Positions 32,268 to 40,446 of a stretch of DNA of 64,000 nt are shown one piece after another; position 1 is the stretch's first letter, and every line of letters begins with the position of its first letter. Position numbers and translations under genes: made by a program. The notes below the pieces were generated by a model, which was not told the origin of the DNA, made no database searches, and saw only the letters and a program-made list of their open reading frames with translations. The DNA comes from Alistipes sp. (GTDB lineage Bacteria > Bacteroidota > Bacteroidia > Bacteroidales > Rikenellaceae). The stretch is from the NCBI GenBank assembly GCA_017399485.1, contig JAFQCA010000025.1, positions 1 to 64,000 of the forward strand, given 5' to 3'.

Positions 32268-32729
32268 ATGGCTGATTATAAGAATATAAACATACGCAAT
32301 AAACGCGCTACGTTTGATTACGAGATATTGGAGGAGTATATCGCGGGCGTAGTTCTGGTCGGAACGGAGATAAAATCGATTAGATTGGGTAAGGCTTCGC
32401 TGACGGAGAGTTATTGTTATTTCGACAATGGAGAGTTGTGGATACGCGGAATGAACGTGGCCGAATATGGCTGGGGTACGTGCAATAACCACACTCCCAA
32501 GCGTGATAGAAAATTGTTGCTCAATCGCAAGGAGTTGAACAAGTTGCAACGGGCATTGCAAGATAAAGGTTTGACCGTAGTTGGCCTGAGGTTATTCCTT
32601 AGCGAGAGAGGTTTTGCCAAAATAGTCATTGGCTTGGCGCGAGGACGTAAGGCTTACGACAAACGAGAGTACCTGAAAGAGAATGATGCCAAGCGCGAAA
32701 TGGACAAGGCAATGAAACGATATAAATAG
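32268..32729 (+). CDS. smpB: SsrA-binding protein SmpB, 153 aa
   Basis: Partner of tmRNA in rescue of stalled ribosomes. [59 protein letters not shown] is the OB-fold core. [52 protein letters not shown] follows, and the basic C-terminal tail (KRYK) is present. The tmRNA gene is not in this window. It lies 22 bases before the MBL lipoprotein gene, so both may share a transcript. The 280 bases upstream (31988-32267) show no gene and no full consensus promoter; TACCTTTA near 32144 is a near miss. Confidence 0.95.
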   Translation: MADYKNINIRNKRATFDYEILEEYIAGVVLVGTEIKSIRLGKASLTESYCYFDNGELWIRGMNVAEYGWGTCNNHTPKRDRKLLLNRKELNKLQRALQDKGLTVVGLRLFLSERGFAKIVIGLARGRKAYDKREYLKENDAKREMDKAMKRYK

Positions 32730-32751
32730 CCAGCCCTAAATAGTAGAATTT

Positions 32752-33618
32752 ATGAAGAGATTTTTGGTCGTCTTTATGGCGTTCTGGATGCTGGGATGTG
32801 CATCGCAAGAGACGTTTACACTCTGGCAGTTGGAGTCGCAGGTGGATACAATAGGCAACTCGTATGTTATTCGTACAACGGGAGGTAAACTCATCGTTAT
32901 GGATGGCGGTATGGCTGTCGAGAAGGATTATCTTCGCGGTTTTATTGATGCTTTAGGTGGCGAGGTGTCGGCGTGGATTGTGTCGCATCCCCACGATGAC
33001 CATATAAGTGCCTTGGTGGCTCTGCTGGAGAATCCGAATGGACTGAAAATAGAGAGAATATATCACTCTCGTTTTACAGAGGAGTTGATTGTTAGTGAAT
33101 CCGATGAGGCTGCGGCCATAACGCGTAAATTCTATTCGTTGTTGGATAACGCAACGGATATAGAGGTTGTTGATTGTCATTGTGGCGATGAGTTCGCAAT
33201 AGATGGCATTAATTTCAAGGTGCTATCGGAGAAAAATCCCGAATTGGCAAATGTTAATCCTTATAATAACTCTTGTCTTGTGCTGAAAATGTGGGATAAA
33301 CAAAAATCGTTTATATTCCTCGGTGATGCAGGTGTTGAGCAAGGTAAGAAAATTCTCAACTCGGAGTATGCCCAAGATTTGGAATGCGATTATATGCAGA
33401 TGGCGCATCACGGCCAGAACGGTTGTGATAAAGAGTTTTACGACAGAGCATCGTTCCGCGCTTGCTTATGGCCTTCACCCAAATGGGTTTACGATAATAA
33501 TACCGGCGGAGGTTTTAATACGGGACATCTTAAAACCGTCGAGGTGCGCGGTTGGATGGACGAGAAGGGTATTGTAGAGCATTATGTCTCAAATGAAGGA
33601 TTGGTGCGTATTGATTAG
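32752..33618 (+). CDS. Metallo-beta-lactamase-fold lipoprotein, 288 aa
   Basis: Exported hydrolase-like protein. The signal peptide ends MLGC (Cys16). The MBL metal site is VSHPHDDHISAL (HxHxDH), preceded by KLIVMDGG. Further ligands are likely in SFIFLGDAGVEQG and YMQMAHHGQNG. This resembles the ComEC-type MBL subgroup that often acts on nucleic acids or cyclic phosphates, but the substrate cannot be assigned. The HAD gene begins six bases after its stop, so smpB, this gene, the HAD gene and tsaB look like one operon. Confidence 0.85.
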   Translation: MKRFLVVFMAFWMLGCASQETFTLWQLESQVDTIGNSYVIRTTGGKLIVMDGGMAVEKDYLRGFIDALGGEVSAWIVSHPHDDHISALVALLENPNGLKIERIYHSRFTEELIVSESDEAAAITRKFYSLLDNATDIEVVDCHCGDEFAIDGINFKVLSEKNPELANVNPYNNSCLVLKMWDKQKSFIFLGDAGVEQGKKILNSEYAQDLECDYMQMAHHGQNGCDKEFYDRASFRACLWPSPKWVYDNNTGGGFNTGHLKTVEVRGWMDEKGIVEHYVSNEGLVRID

Positions 33619-33623
33619 TTGCG

Positions 33624-34415
33624 ATGTTGGGTATAAAGGATAAGATAAAGGCTGTATTTTTTGATATTGATGGAACACTTGTGAGTTTTACTACCCATAC
33701 AGTTCCTGAGTCTGCTCGCCGTGCCATTGCACGTCTGCGTGAGCGAGGCGTTAAAGTATTTATTGCGACGGGGCGTCTGTTGCGTCATACTGAGGTGGTG
33801 AGCGATATCGAGGTGGATGGATATATTACGGTCAATGGTAGTTATTGTCTTACCGCATCGGGTGATGTTATCTTCGAGCAGTCTTTCCCTCAGGATGTCG
33901 TAGCACGCATTTTTGCTTTGGAAAAGGAGTATGGTTTTCGAGCAGCGGTTATGACTCACGAAAACATATTTGTAGATTCGTTGTCGGGACGCCCTGAGGA
34001 GGTTGCCAATATGGTGCATATTACACCTGTTGAGGCTGATTTGGACGAGATTGTGGCGACGCAACCTGTGTTGCAGATGTGCCCATATATAAGCAAGGAG
34101 TTGGAGCAGAAGATTATGCCCCTTTTGCCCGAATGTGTGTCGAGCCGATGGGTCGATATGTTTATGGACCTAAATCTTAAAGGGATAGATAAATCGGTTG
34201 CGGCACGTCGCGTGATGGAGTATTATGGTTATACTATCGATGAGGCTATGGCCTTTGGCGATGGAGGTAATGATGTGCCTATTGTGCGCGATGTGGGTGT
34301 CGGAGTGGCAATGGGTAATGCTTGCGAGGAGTTAAAGAGCGTGGCTGATTACGTTGCAGCATCTGTCGATGAAGATGGAATTGAGCGCGCACTACTCCAT
34401 TTTGGTTTGATTTGA
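33624..34415 (+). CDS. HAD-superfamily phosphatase (Cof/YidA type), 263 aa
   Basis: Cytoplasmic HAD hydrolase with C2B cap. Motif I is VFFDIDGTLVSF with the nucleophile Asp and acid/base Asp. Motif II is FIATGRLL. Motif III is a Lys in LNLKGIDKSVAARRVM, and motif IV is AMAFGDGGNDVPIV. The cap between motifs II and III is the size found in Cof-type sugar-phosphate phosphatases. It probably dephosphorylates small phosphometabolites. It lies in an operon-like run with tsaB 19 bases downstream. Confidence 0.9.
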   Translation: MLGIKDKIKAVFFDIDGTLVSFTTHTVPESARRAIARLRERGVKVFIATGRLLRHTEVVSDIEVDGYITVNGSYCLTASGDVIFEQSFPQDVVARIFALEKEYGFRAAVMTHENIFVDSLSGRPEEVANMVHITPVEADLDEIVATQPVLQMCPYISKELEQKIMPLLPECVSSRWVDMFMDLNLKGIDKSVAARRVMEYYGYTIDEAMAFGDGGNDVPIVRDVGVGVAMGNACEELKSVADYVAASVDEDGIERALLHFGLI

Positions 34416-34434
34416 TAATTTTACATTTTAGAAA

Positions 34435-35139
34435 ATGTCACTTATATTGTGTATAGAAACAGGTACCGATATATGTTCGGTAGGTTTGTCGCGCGATGGG
34501 GAGTTAATCTCTCTGCGTGAAAGCGATGAAGGACGCGACCACGCCAGAAATGTCGCACTCTTTGTCGATGAGTTGCTACGCGAAAATGATATTGCAGCCG
34601 AAGAGTTGTCGGCTGTGGCCGTAGGTATGGGGCCAGGCTCATATACGGGTCTGCGTATCGGAGTGTCGTTTGCTAAGGGATTGTGTTATGGTTTGCAGAT
34701 TCCACTTGTGGCGGTAGGCTCGCTGGACTCGATGGTGCAGGTGGCGCGAGAGGACCACGAAGCGGGTATTATCGATGTGGATAATTGGCGCGATGCTGTA
34801 CTCTGCCCGATGGTCGATGCCCGTCGTATGGAGGTTTACACCCAGATGTTTGATACACAAGGACAGCCGTTAAATGAAGTTAAGGCTGAGATTGTGACCG
34901 AAGAGAGTTTCAAGGAGTGGCGTGGCGAGCGACAACTCGTAATCTTTGGTAATGGAGCAGCGAAATGTCGTGAGGTGCTTAGCGATGCCACATATATTAA
35001 CGTGACACCTTCGGCGCGAGGTTTGGCGGCTTTGGCGCATCAGCGTTTTGAGGCTGGGCAGACGGAGGATATTGCCTATTTTGAGCCATTCTATTTGAAG
35101 GATTTTATTATAATTCCGTCTAAGAAGAAACTTTTGTAA
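34435..35139 (+). CDS. tsaB: tRNA threonylcarbamoyladenosine biosynthesis protein TsaB, 234 aa
   Basis: Inactive-paralogue partner of TsaD in forming t6A37 on ANN-decoding tRNAs. ILCIETGTDICSVGLSRDG is the ASKHA phosphate-1 region. The diagnostic AVGMGPGSYTGLRIGVSFAKGLCYGL and LCPMVDARRMEVYTQMF follow. The C-terminal half is shorter and diverged, as normal. Last housekeeping gene of the smpB-MBL-HAD-tsaB run. Confidence 0.94.
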   Translation: MSLILCIETGTDICSVGLSRDGELISLRESDEGRDHARNVALFVDELLRENDIAAEELSAVAVGMGPGSYTGLRIGVSFAKGLCYGLQIPLVAVGSLDSMVQVAREDHEAGIIDVDNWRDAVLCPMVDARRMEVYTQMFDTQGQPLNEVKAEIVTEESFKEWRGERQLVIFGNGAAKCREVLSDATYINVTPSARGLAALAHQRFEAGQTEDIAYFEPFYLKDFIIIPSKKKLL

Positions 35140-35156
35140 AACATTAAGTGCTGATA

Positions 35157-36218
35157 ATGAATAAACTACTTATGCGTGTTGCTAATTTGTTGCTACTTGC
35201 AATGTTGTCGTTAGTAGTGGCTTGCTCATCATCTTCGGATGATGTGCCACCTATGTTGTCCATATCGGTTGATGGCGTGGAATTGGCGGGCTCGGCGCTT
35301 AATTTTGATGATGCAGCATCGGTTAAAGTTGATGTTAACAGCAATTCGCAATGGAGAGTGCGTTGCAATGCGGCTTGGGTTAAATTAGGTCCTGTTGAGG
35401 GCAGTGGCAAGGGGGCGTTTATGGTGTCGGTGGAGGATGCCGCAGTGTCGCGAAGTGCGGTGGTAGTAGTAAGCCTTGTAGGTAATGAGCATATTAGACA
35501 TACGTTTGATGTCATTCAGCGTGCAGCCCCGCTTGAGCCTGATAATAATCCCAATCATCCAACTCCTCCAGCGGAAGATAACCCCGAACATAGTCCTAAT
35601 ACCCCGACTGAAGGGGATGATGACACAAGTGGCGACGACCCCAACGATGGGTCGGATGACGATGGTGGGAATACAACTCCGCCTGATGATACAACTCCAC
35701 CTGACGATGATGGTGATACTCCGCCCGATAATGATGGGCAGGGCGATTTCTCGTTGATTGATGAGTTGCACGAATTGAGCGAAGGTCGCTATCATATAGG
35801 CGGCTATCAAAAGGGTGTGTTGCATCTCGCAACGGGAGGCCTTACGTCGGTAAATCATTGTAATACGGCAATATTTGAATTTGGCGAAGATGGTACACTT
35901 GCGCCAACGGAGTCTGCGGCTGCGGAGATTGTCTTGGAGGTGGCTGAAGAGTCTAATGGTTATTATATCCGTTTTGCCGACGATGGTTATTTGACGGCGA
36001 AAGCATCAGGCGCAGGTAAGTTGCAATTCTCAGCCGAGAAGAGCGACTATTGGCACTTTTCGACACACGAAGATGGTGGTTTCGTGTTGCGTCAGAGTGG
36101 CGATATTGATGTGAAGTTAATAATATCGCAGAATGCCCAAAGTGATGTGTTGCGTTCAATCGCGGGTGACGAAGATGCCAATGCTGTAATTCTTCTCAAA
36201 ATTAATCATCCCGAATAG
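35157..36218 (+). CDS. BACON-domain lipoprotein with Asp/Pro-rich linker, 353 aa
   Basis: Start at ATG 35157 rather than an in-frame GTG at 35148, which is closer to tsaB but adds nothing useful. The signal peptide ends VVAC followed by SSSSDD. Residues about 30-125 match a BACON-like Ig fold (NSNSQWRVRCNAAWVKLGPVEGSGKGAF). Residues about 128-200 are a striking low-complexity linker of Asp, Pro, Asn, Thr and Gly, with repeated TPPDD units. The C-terminal 150 residues (YHIGGYQKGVLHLATGGLT) are a beta-rich domain without a named family. Probably a surface carbohydrate- or mucin-binding protein. Confidence 0.85.
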   Translation: MNKLLMRVANLLLLAMLSLVVACSSSSDDVPPMLSISVDGVELAGSALNFDDAASVKVDVNSNSQWRVRCNAAWVKLGPVEGSGKGAFMVSVEDAAVSRSAVVVVSLVGNEHIRHTFDVIQRAAPLEPDNNPNHPTPPAEDNPEHSPNTPTEGDDDTSGDDPNDGSDDDGGNTTPPDDTTPPDDDGDTPPDNDGQGDFSLIDELHELSEGRYHIGGYQKGVLHLATGGLTSVNHCNTAIFEFGEDGTLAPTESAAAEIVLEVAEESNGYYIRFADDGYLTAKASGAGKLQFSAEKSDYWHFSTHEDGGFVLRQSGDIDVKLIISQNAQSDVLRSIAGDEDANAVILLKINHPE

Positions 36219-36224
36219 ATTAAA

Positions 36225-37250
36225 TTGACAATAGGTAGCAAAAAGATTTTACTGGGGTTGATGGCGGTTATTATGATTGCTGTCATATCGCCTTGTGTGG
36301 CTCAGCAACGTTATGGGGTGATGTTCTATAATGTTGAAAATCTTTTTGATACGATAAGCGATGAGGGCGTGGCGGATGAAGATATGCTGCCCAAAGCCGA
36401 CAGAGCGTGGACCGAAGAGCGTTATCAACGGAAGTTAAATGGTGTGGCGAGAGTTATTGCCGATTTGTCGAATGAGTGTGGATTTCCTGCTATTGTTGCT
36501 CTCGCGGAGGTTGAGAATCGTCGAGTGCTTGATGACTTAATCTCGCAAAAGGAGATTGAGAGTGCAAGATATTCCGTATGTCATTATGACTCCCCCGATG
36601 AACGAGGTATTGATGTGGCCTTGTTGTATCGCTCGGAGTTGTTCAAGTTCAAGGGGTGTAAATCCGTAAGAGCAAATGTTGAATCTGCCCCAAATCTACA
36701 GACACGTGATTATCTGCTTGTGTGGGGTGATATGGGTGGCTATGAAGTGTTGTTTTGTGTGGTGCATTTCCCTTCGCGCATAGGTGGAGTCAAACAGACC
36801 GAGCATCTGCGTATGGGATGCGCCAAGCAGGTGCGCGAAATAGTTGATTCTGCGATTATAGCCAATCCCGACAGGAAAGTGGTAATTTTGGGTGATATGA
36901 ATGATAACCCCAATAATAGAAGTATTCACAAGGCGCTCGGTGCCAAGCGCGTGGGATGCAGAGTTGAAAGTGGCAGATTGTATAATTTGACAGCGTCAGG
37001 CCGCGCGGGCTCGTCTGTGTATGACGGACGCTGGAACCGATATGACAATATCGTTGTCTCTTCGAATCTTCTCTTATCGGGCAATGGACTGCACGTTGTG
37101 ATGCCTAAACGTAATGTTCGGGTAGGATATGCTCAACGTTTTGAGTATTTGCTTGATGACCGAAAATATCCAAAACCGACATATCAAGGTGGTGAATATC
37201 GTGGTGGCGTGAGTGACCATTTGCCTATCTATATGATGTTAGAGAGATAA
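36225..37250 (+). CDS. Exported endonuclease/exonuclease/phosphatase-fold protein, 341 aa
   Basis: Metal-dependent phosphodiesterase/phosphatase fold (DNase I-like). A TTG start at 36225 is preferred: it gives a basic N-region (GSKK) before the hydrophobic core and signal cleavage near SPCVA-Q. The ATG at 36261 would lack the basic residues. Active-site blocks are FYNVENLFDT, IVALAEVENRRVLDDL (catalytic Glu), SPDERGIDVALLYRS, VVHFPSR, VILGDMNDNPNN (Asp/Asn) and the terminal GVSDHLPIYMML (Asp-His). The substrate could be nucleic acid or a phospholipid/inositol phosphate. It starts six bases after the BACON gene. Confidence 0.88.
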   Translation: MTIGSKKILLGLMAVIMIAVISPCVAQQRYGVMFYNVENLFDTISDEGVADEDMLPKADRAWTEERYQRKLNGVARVIADLSNECGFPAIVALAEVENRRVLDDLISQKEIESARYSVCHYDSPDERGIDVALLYRSELFKFKGCKSVRANVESAPNLQTRDYLLVWGDMGGYEVLFCVVHFPSRIGGVKQTEHLRMGCAKQVREIVDSAIIANPDRKVVILGDMNDNPNNRSIHKALGAKRVGCRVESGRLYNLTASGRAGSSVYDGRWNRYDNIVVSSNLLLSGNGLHVVMPKRNVRVGYAQRFEYLLDDRKYPKPTYQGGEYRGGVSDHLPIYMMLER

Positions 37251-37320
37251 TCTTTTTCGTTTTCAGATGCGAAATTTTCGCTATGATAATCATCCTTAGG
37301 GTTCGAATCGCGTAGTTTGT

Positions 37321-37328
37321 TATATTTG
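37321..37328 (+). promoter_or_regulatory. -7 box TATATTTG of the first DUF418 gene
   Basis: TATATTTG ends 34 bases before the ATG at 37363. No good -33 element. Confidence 0.55.
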
Positions 37329-37362
37329 TGGTAAATAATATGATAAAACTGCAAAATAGATT

Positions 37363-38802
37363 ATGGAGAAACAGAAATTATTAACTCAAAGCCGTATTAC
37401 GGTTATTGACGCCTTGCGAGGCTTTGCCTTGTTGGGTGTAGTGTTGGTCCATATGAACCAGCACTATAGTAATTTTGCGTGGGGTATGCCCCCTCGTGAA
37501 CCCGTGTTAAGTGGTTTGGATTCGTTTGTGGGGTGGTTGGTGGCAAATGTGTTGATGGGACGTTTTATCAATATATTTGCGTTCCTGTTTGGTATGAGTT
37601 TCTTTATCCAGATGGACCGCGCTGCGCAGAAAGGTATAGATTTCAGAGGCCGATTCTTGTGGAGAATGGTAGTTCTGTTTGTTATAGGATTAGTCGGTAG
37701 CGCGTTTTATTCGGGCGATATCTTGTCTCTATATGCTGTCTATGGTGTTGTGCTGGTGTTGCTATATAAATGCAAGAATTGGGTGTTGCTTGTGTTGGCT
37801 GTATTCTTGTTGGGTGGCGGCCCAAAGTTGGCAATGATGCAGTATGATAAGATGACGGCAACCGAACAACAGCAGCAAATGCCACCATTTAATATGCCTA
37901 TGCCAAGAGCCGAAGAGGGAGCAACGGCTCAGGCTCCGTCGATGCCTATGCCAAATAACGAGTCACAACCTGTGGGTGAAGGCGCGGAAGGCGTTGTGGG
38001 TGAGCCTCAAGCGCAACCTCAGCCTCGTCCTCTGCATCCTGCAATGGCTCAAGGTGAGCAGGGTGGCCCATCGGGTGAGCGTCCTGCCGAGATGCGTCCT
38101 CCAGGACGTATGGGCGGTGGATTCAGTGGTCCTATGCCACAAATGGAAAAGCCTTCATTCTGGAGTACGGCCAAGCAGAATCTAATAGGAGGAATGTACT
38201 CAAAGATAAATTATCAATATCGAATGACCAGTCGCGGATTCATTACGTTAGCCCTATTTATCTTAGGTTTCATTGTAGGCCGTCTTCGTTTCTTTGAGAC
38301 AGTACATCTTCGCCGTCGTCGTAATTGGATATTGTTGGCTGTATTTGTGGCGGCTTGGTATGTGGTAGGTTGGATTATTACCCTATTCCCGCAACCTCAG
38401 GGATTTATGATGTTTGCACCTCCTACAGCAACATCCATTGTGCGTACTGCAATGTCGGATATCCAAACTGTAATTTTCTCAGCCGTTTTGACAATGTCGT
38501 TTGTCGTGTTGTATCAGTTGCCGATTATTAGAACTTGTCTGGATGTACTTGCGCCTTATGGTAAGATGGGCCTCACAAATTATGTTTCGCAGAGTGTTAT
38601 CGGTGCAATTTTGTTTGCATCGTGGGCTTTTGGCGCCACATTCGGTGCTTGGAGCGCAACCGAAACTTTCTTACTTGGTTTGGGAGTTTATATAGCCCAG
38701 ATTATAGTGAGCGCATTGTGGTTGAAGTACTTTAAGTATGGCCCATTGGAGTGGTTCTGGCGTACAGCAACATATATGAAGATGCAGCCATTTAAGAAAT
38801 AA
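37363..38802 (+). CDS. DUF418 membrane protein with Pro/Met/Gln-rich insert, 479 aa
   Basis: Polytopic membrane protein of the DUF418 family (function not established; related to heparan-acetyltransferase-like membrane proteins). ITVIDALRGFALLGVVLVHM is the diagnostic N-terminal motif. About eight to ten hydrophobic segments follow. Between helix clusters, residues about 165-270 form a Pro/Met/Gln/Glu-rich, probably disordered insert (PPFNMPMPRAEE, PQAQPQPRPLHPAMAQG) that the neighbouring paralogue lacks in most of its length. The C-terminal block NYVSQSVIGAILFASWAFGATFGAWSATETFLLG is nearly the same in both. It is the first of a tandem pair. Confidence 0.85.
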   Translation: MEKQKLLTQSRITVIDALRGFALLGVVLVHMNQHYSNFAWGMPPREPVLSGLDSFVGWLVANVLMGRFINIFAFLFGMSFFIQMDRAAQKGIDFRGRFLWRMVVLFVIGLVGSAFYSGDILSLYAVYGVVLVLLYKCKNWVLLVLAVFLLGGGPKLAMMQYDKMTATEQQQQMPPFNMPMPRAEEGATAQAPSMPMPNNESQPVGEGAEGVVGEPQAQPQPRPLHPAMAQGEQGGPSGERPAEMRPPGRMGGGFSGPMPQMEKPSFWSTAKQNLIGGMYSKINYQYRMTSRGFITLALFILGFIVGRLRFFETVHLRRRRNWILLAVFVAAWYVVGWIITLFPQPQGFMMFAPPTATSIVRTAMSDIQTVIFSAVLTMSFVVLYQLPIIRTCLDVLAPYGKMGLTNYVSQSVIGAILFASWAFGATFGAWSATETFLLGLGVYIAQIIVSALWLKYFKYGPLEWFWRTATYMKMQPFKK

Positions 38803-38845
38803 ATCTTGGTTGAGGGATATTTTGGGATTAGTAATTTTTTTGGGG

Positions 38846-38890
38846 AGCACGGTTGTTGGGCGGAGCCTGTACAGCCGTGCTTTTTCTTTT
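38846..38890 (+). terminator. Terminator between the two DUF418 genes
   Basis: AGCACGG (38846-38852) pairs with CCGTGCT (38875-38881), followed by a T-rich run to 38890. Confidence 0.7.
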
Positions 38891-38985
38891 GGTGTCGGCA
38901 AAAAAAGTAATATCGCATAAAATATCTCTGTTTTGTGTAGTTTTTTGCCATTCCGTGCGACTAATATAGTAGAGAGAATAGTTAA

Positions 38986-40290
38986 ATGTGGATTCTTATG
39001 GATAACCAGAAGATTTTTTCTGCGACAGGTCGCCGTATTGAGGTAATAGATGCTTTGCGAGGTTTTGCTCTGTTGGGTGTTTTATTGACTCATATGATTA
39101 GTCATTTTGGATATTACTTGTTCAATGGAGTAGAGCGAGTGCCTTGGTTGAGCGGTTTAGATGGTTTTGTCGGATGGCTTAATGCAAATGTGCTGACGGG
39201 GCGTTTTGTCAATATCTTTGCATTTTTATTTGGCCTTAGTTTTTTTATCCAGATGGATAGAGCCGCAGCAAAAGGCGTCGATTTCCGTCGTAAGTTTTTG
39301 TGGCGAATGGCTGTGTTGTGTGCAATAGGTGTTGCCAATACCATATTTTTCTCTGGCGATATATTGACATTCTATGCTTTTCTGGGTGTTATAATGGTGG
39401 CTCTGTATAAATGGCGAAGTTGGGCCTTGATGTTACTGACATTGTTGTTGCTCTGCGGAGGACCTCGTTTTGGCGCAGCACTGTTATTGACCCCTAACCA
39501 ATCTGCCCAGACGACAGAAATTATTCCTTCGGATAATGGTATTGCTGAGGATAATAATGCCCCACAGCCGAATCCAGCAGAGTGGAGTGCCGATAATAAT
39601 CCTGCACGAGATTTTGTAGAAAAGATGGGTTCTCAGACCTTTGCCGATTCGGTCAAGATGAATCTCGTTTTTGGCCTGTTTGGTAAGATAATGTTTCAAT
39701 TTTTTGCGACCAATCGAGGCTTTATAACATTTGCTCTTTTCGTTTTGGGATTGATTGTAGGACGATTACGTTTCTTCGAAACCTTGCATCTTCATCCTCG
39801 CCGCAATCTGAGCCTTTTTGTGATATTTGCAGTTAGTCTTGGCGTAGTTAATTGGTTGATATCGCTATTCCCGCAAAATAATTTTGCGAACTTTTTCGTC
39901 GGTGGAGTGCAAAGTTATGAATCTATTGCATTAATGTCGTTACAAGACATTTCTACCGTATTGTTGTCGGCAACGATGGTTATGGGTTTTGTGGTGTTGT
40001 ATGAGTTGCCGATGATGGAAAAATATCTTGCCGTATTGGCTCCGTATGGTCGTATGGGTTTGACAAATTACGTTATGCAGAGTGTTGTTGGCGCTGTGCT
40101 TTTTGCACCGTGGGCCTTTGGCGCAACATTCGGCACTTGGAGTGTAACCGAAACATTCTTACTTGGTCTGGGAGTATATATCGCCCAGATTGCCGCGAGC
40201 GCATTGTGGTTGAGGTATTTTAGATATGGCCCGCTGGAGTGGTTCTGGCGTTCAGCCACTTATATGAAGTTGCAACCACTTAAGAGTTAG
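38986..40290 (+). CDS. DUF418 membrane protein, second of a tandem pair, 434 aa
   Basis: Paralogue of the upstream gene: IEVIDALRGFALLGVLLTHM, GRFVNIFAFLFGLSFFIQMDRAAAKGVDFRRKFLWRM and the C-terminal NYVMQSVVGAVLFAPWAFGATFG correspond closely. In place of the long insert it has about 60 polar residues (TPNQSAQTTEIIPSDNG). Start may be the ATG at 38986 or 38998 (MDNQKIF); the second matches the paralogue's MEKQKLL better. The two are separated by a terminator, so they are probably expressed separately. Function unknown. Confidence 0.84.
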   Translation: MWILMDNQKIFSATGRRIEVIDALRGFALLGVLLTHMISHFGYYLFNGVERVPWLSGLDGFVGWLNANVLTGRFVNIFAFLFGLSFFIQMDRAAAKGVDFRRKFLWRMAVLCAIGVANTIFFSGDILTFYAFLGVIMVALYKWRSWALMLLTLLLLCGGPRFGAALLLTPNQSAQTTEIIPSDNGIAEDNNAPQPNPAEWSADNNPARDFVEKMGSQTFADSVKMNLVFGLFGKIMFQFFATNRGFITFALFVLGLIVGRLRFFETLHLHPRRNLSLFVIFAVSLGVVNWLISLFPQNNFANFFVGGVQSYESIALMSLQDISTVLLSATMVMGFVVLYELPMMEKYLAVLAPYGRMGLTNYVMQSVVGAVLFAPWAFGATFGTWSVTETFLLGLGVYIAQIAASALWLRYFRYGPLEWFWRSATYMKLQPLKS

Positions 40291-40323
40291 CCTTGTTGCA
40301 GAGTCGGTAGTCGGTTGAAAATT

Positions 40324-40356
40324 GGGACTTTATCATCGTGTAAAGTCTCATTTTTT
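40324..40356 (+). terminator. Terminator of the second DUF418 gene
   Basis: GGGACTTTA (40324-40332) pairs with TAAAGTCTC (40341-40349) with one G-U, then ATTTTTT. Confidence 0.75.
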
Positions 40357-40384
40357 ATATCTTTATAGGAAAAATATATTGCGA

Positions 40385-40416
40385 TTTGGAAAGAAGTAAA
40401 AAAATGACTATTTTTG
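40385..40416 (+). promoter_or_regulatory. Promoter of the tandem GH109 genes
   Basis: TTTG (40385-40388), 20 bases, TATTTTTG (40409-40416), 30 bases before the ATG at 40447. Confidence 0.78.
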
Positions 40417-40446
40417 GCTAAAATTTAATTACTAATCCAATAAAAT

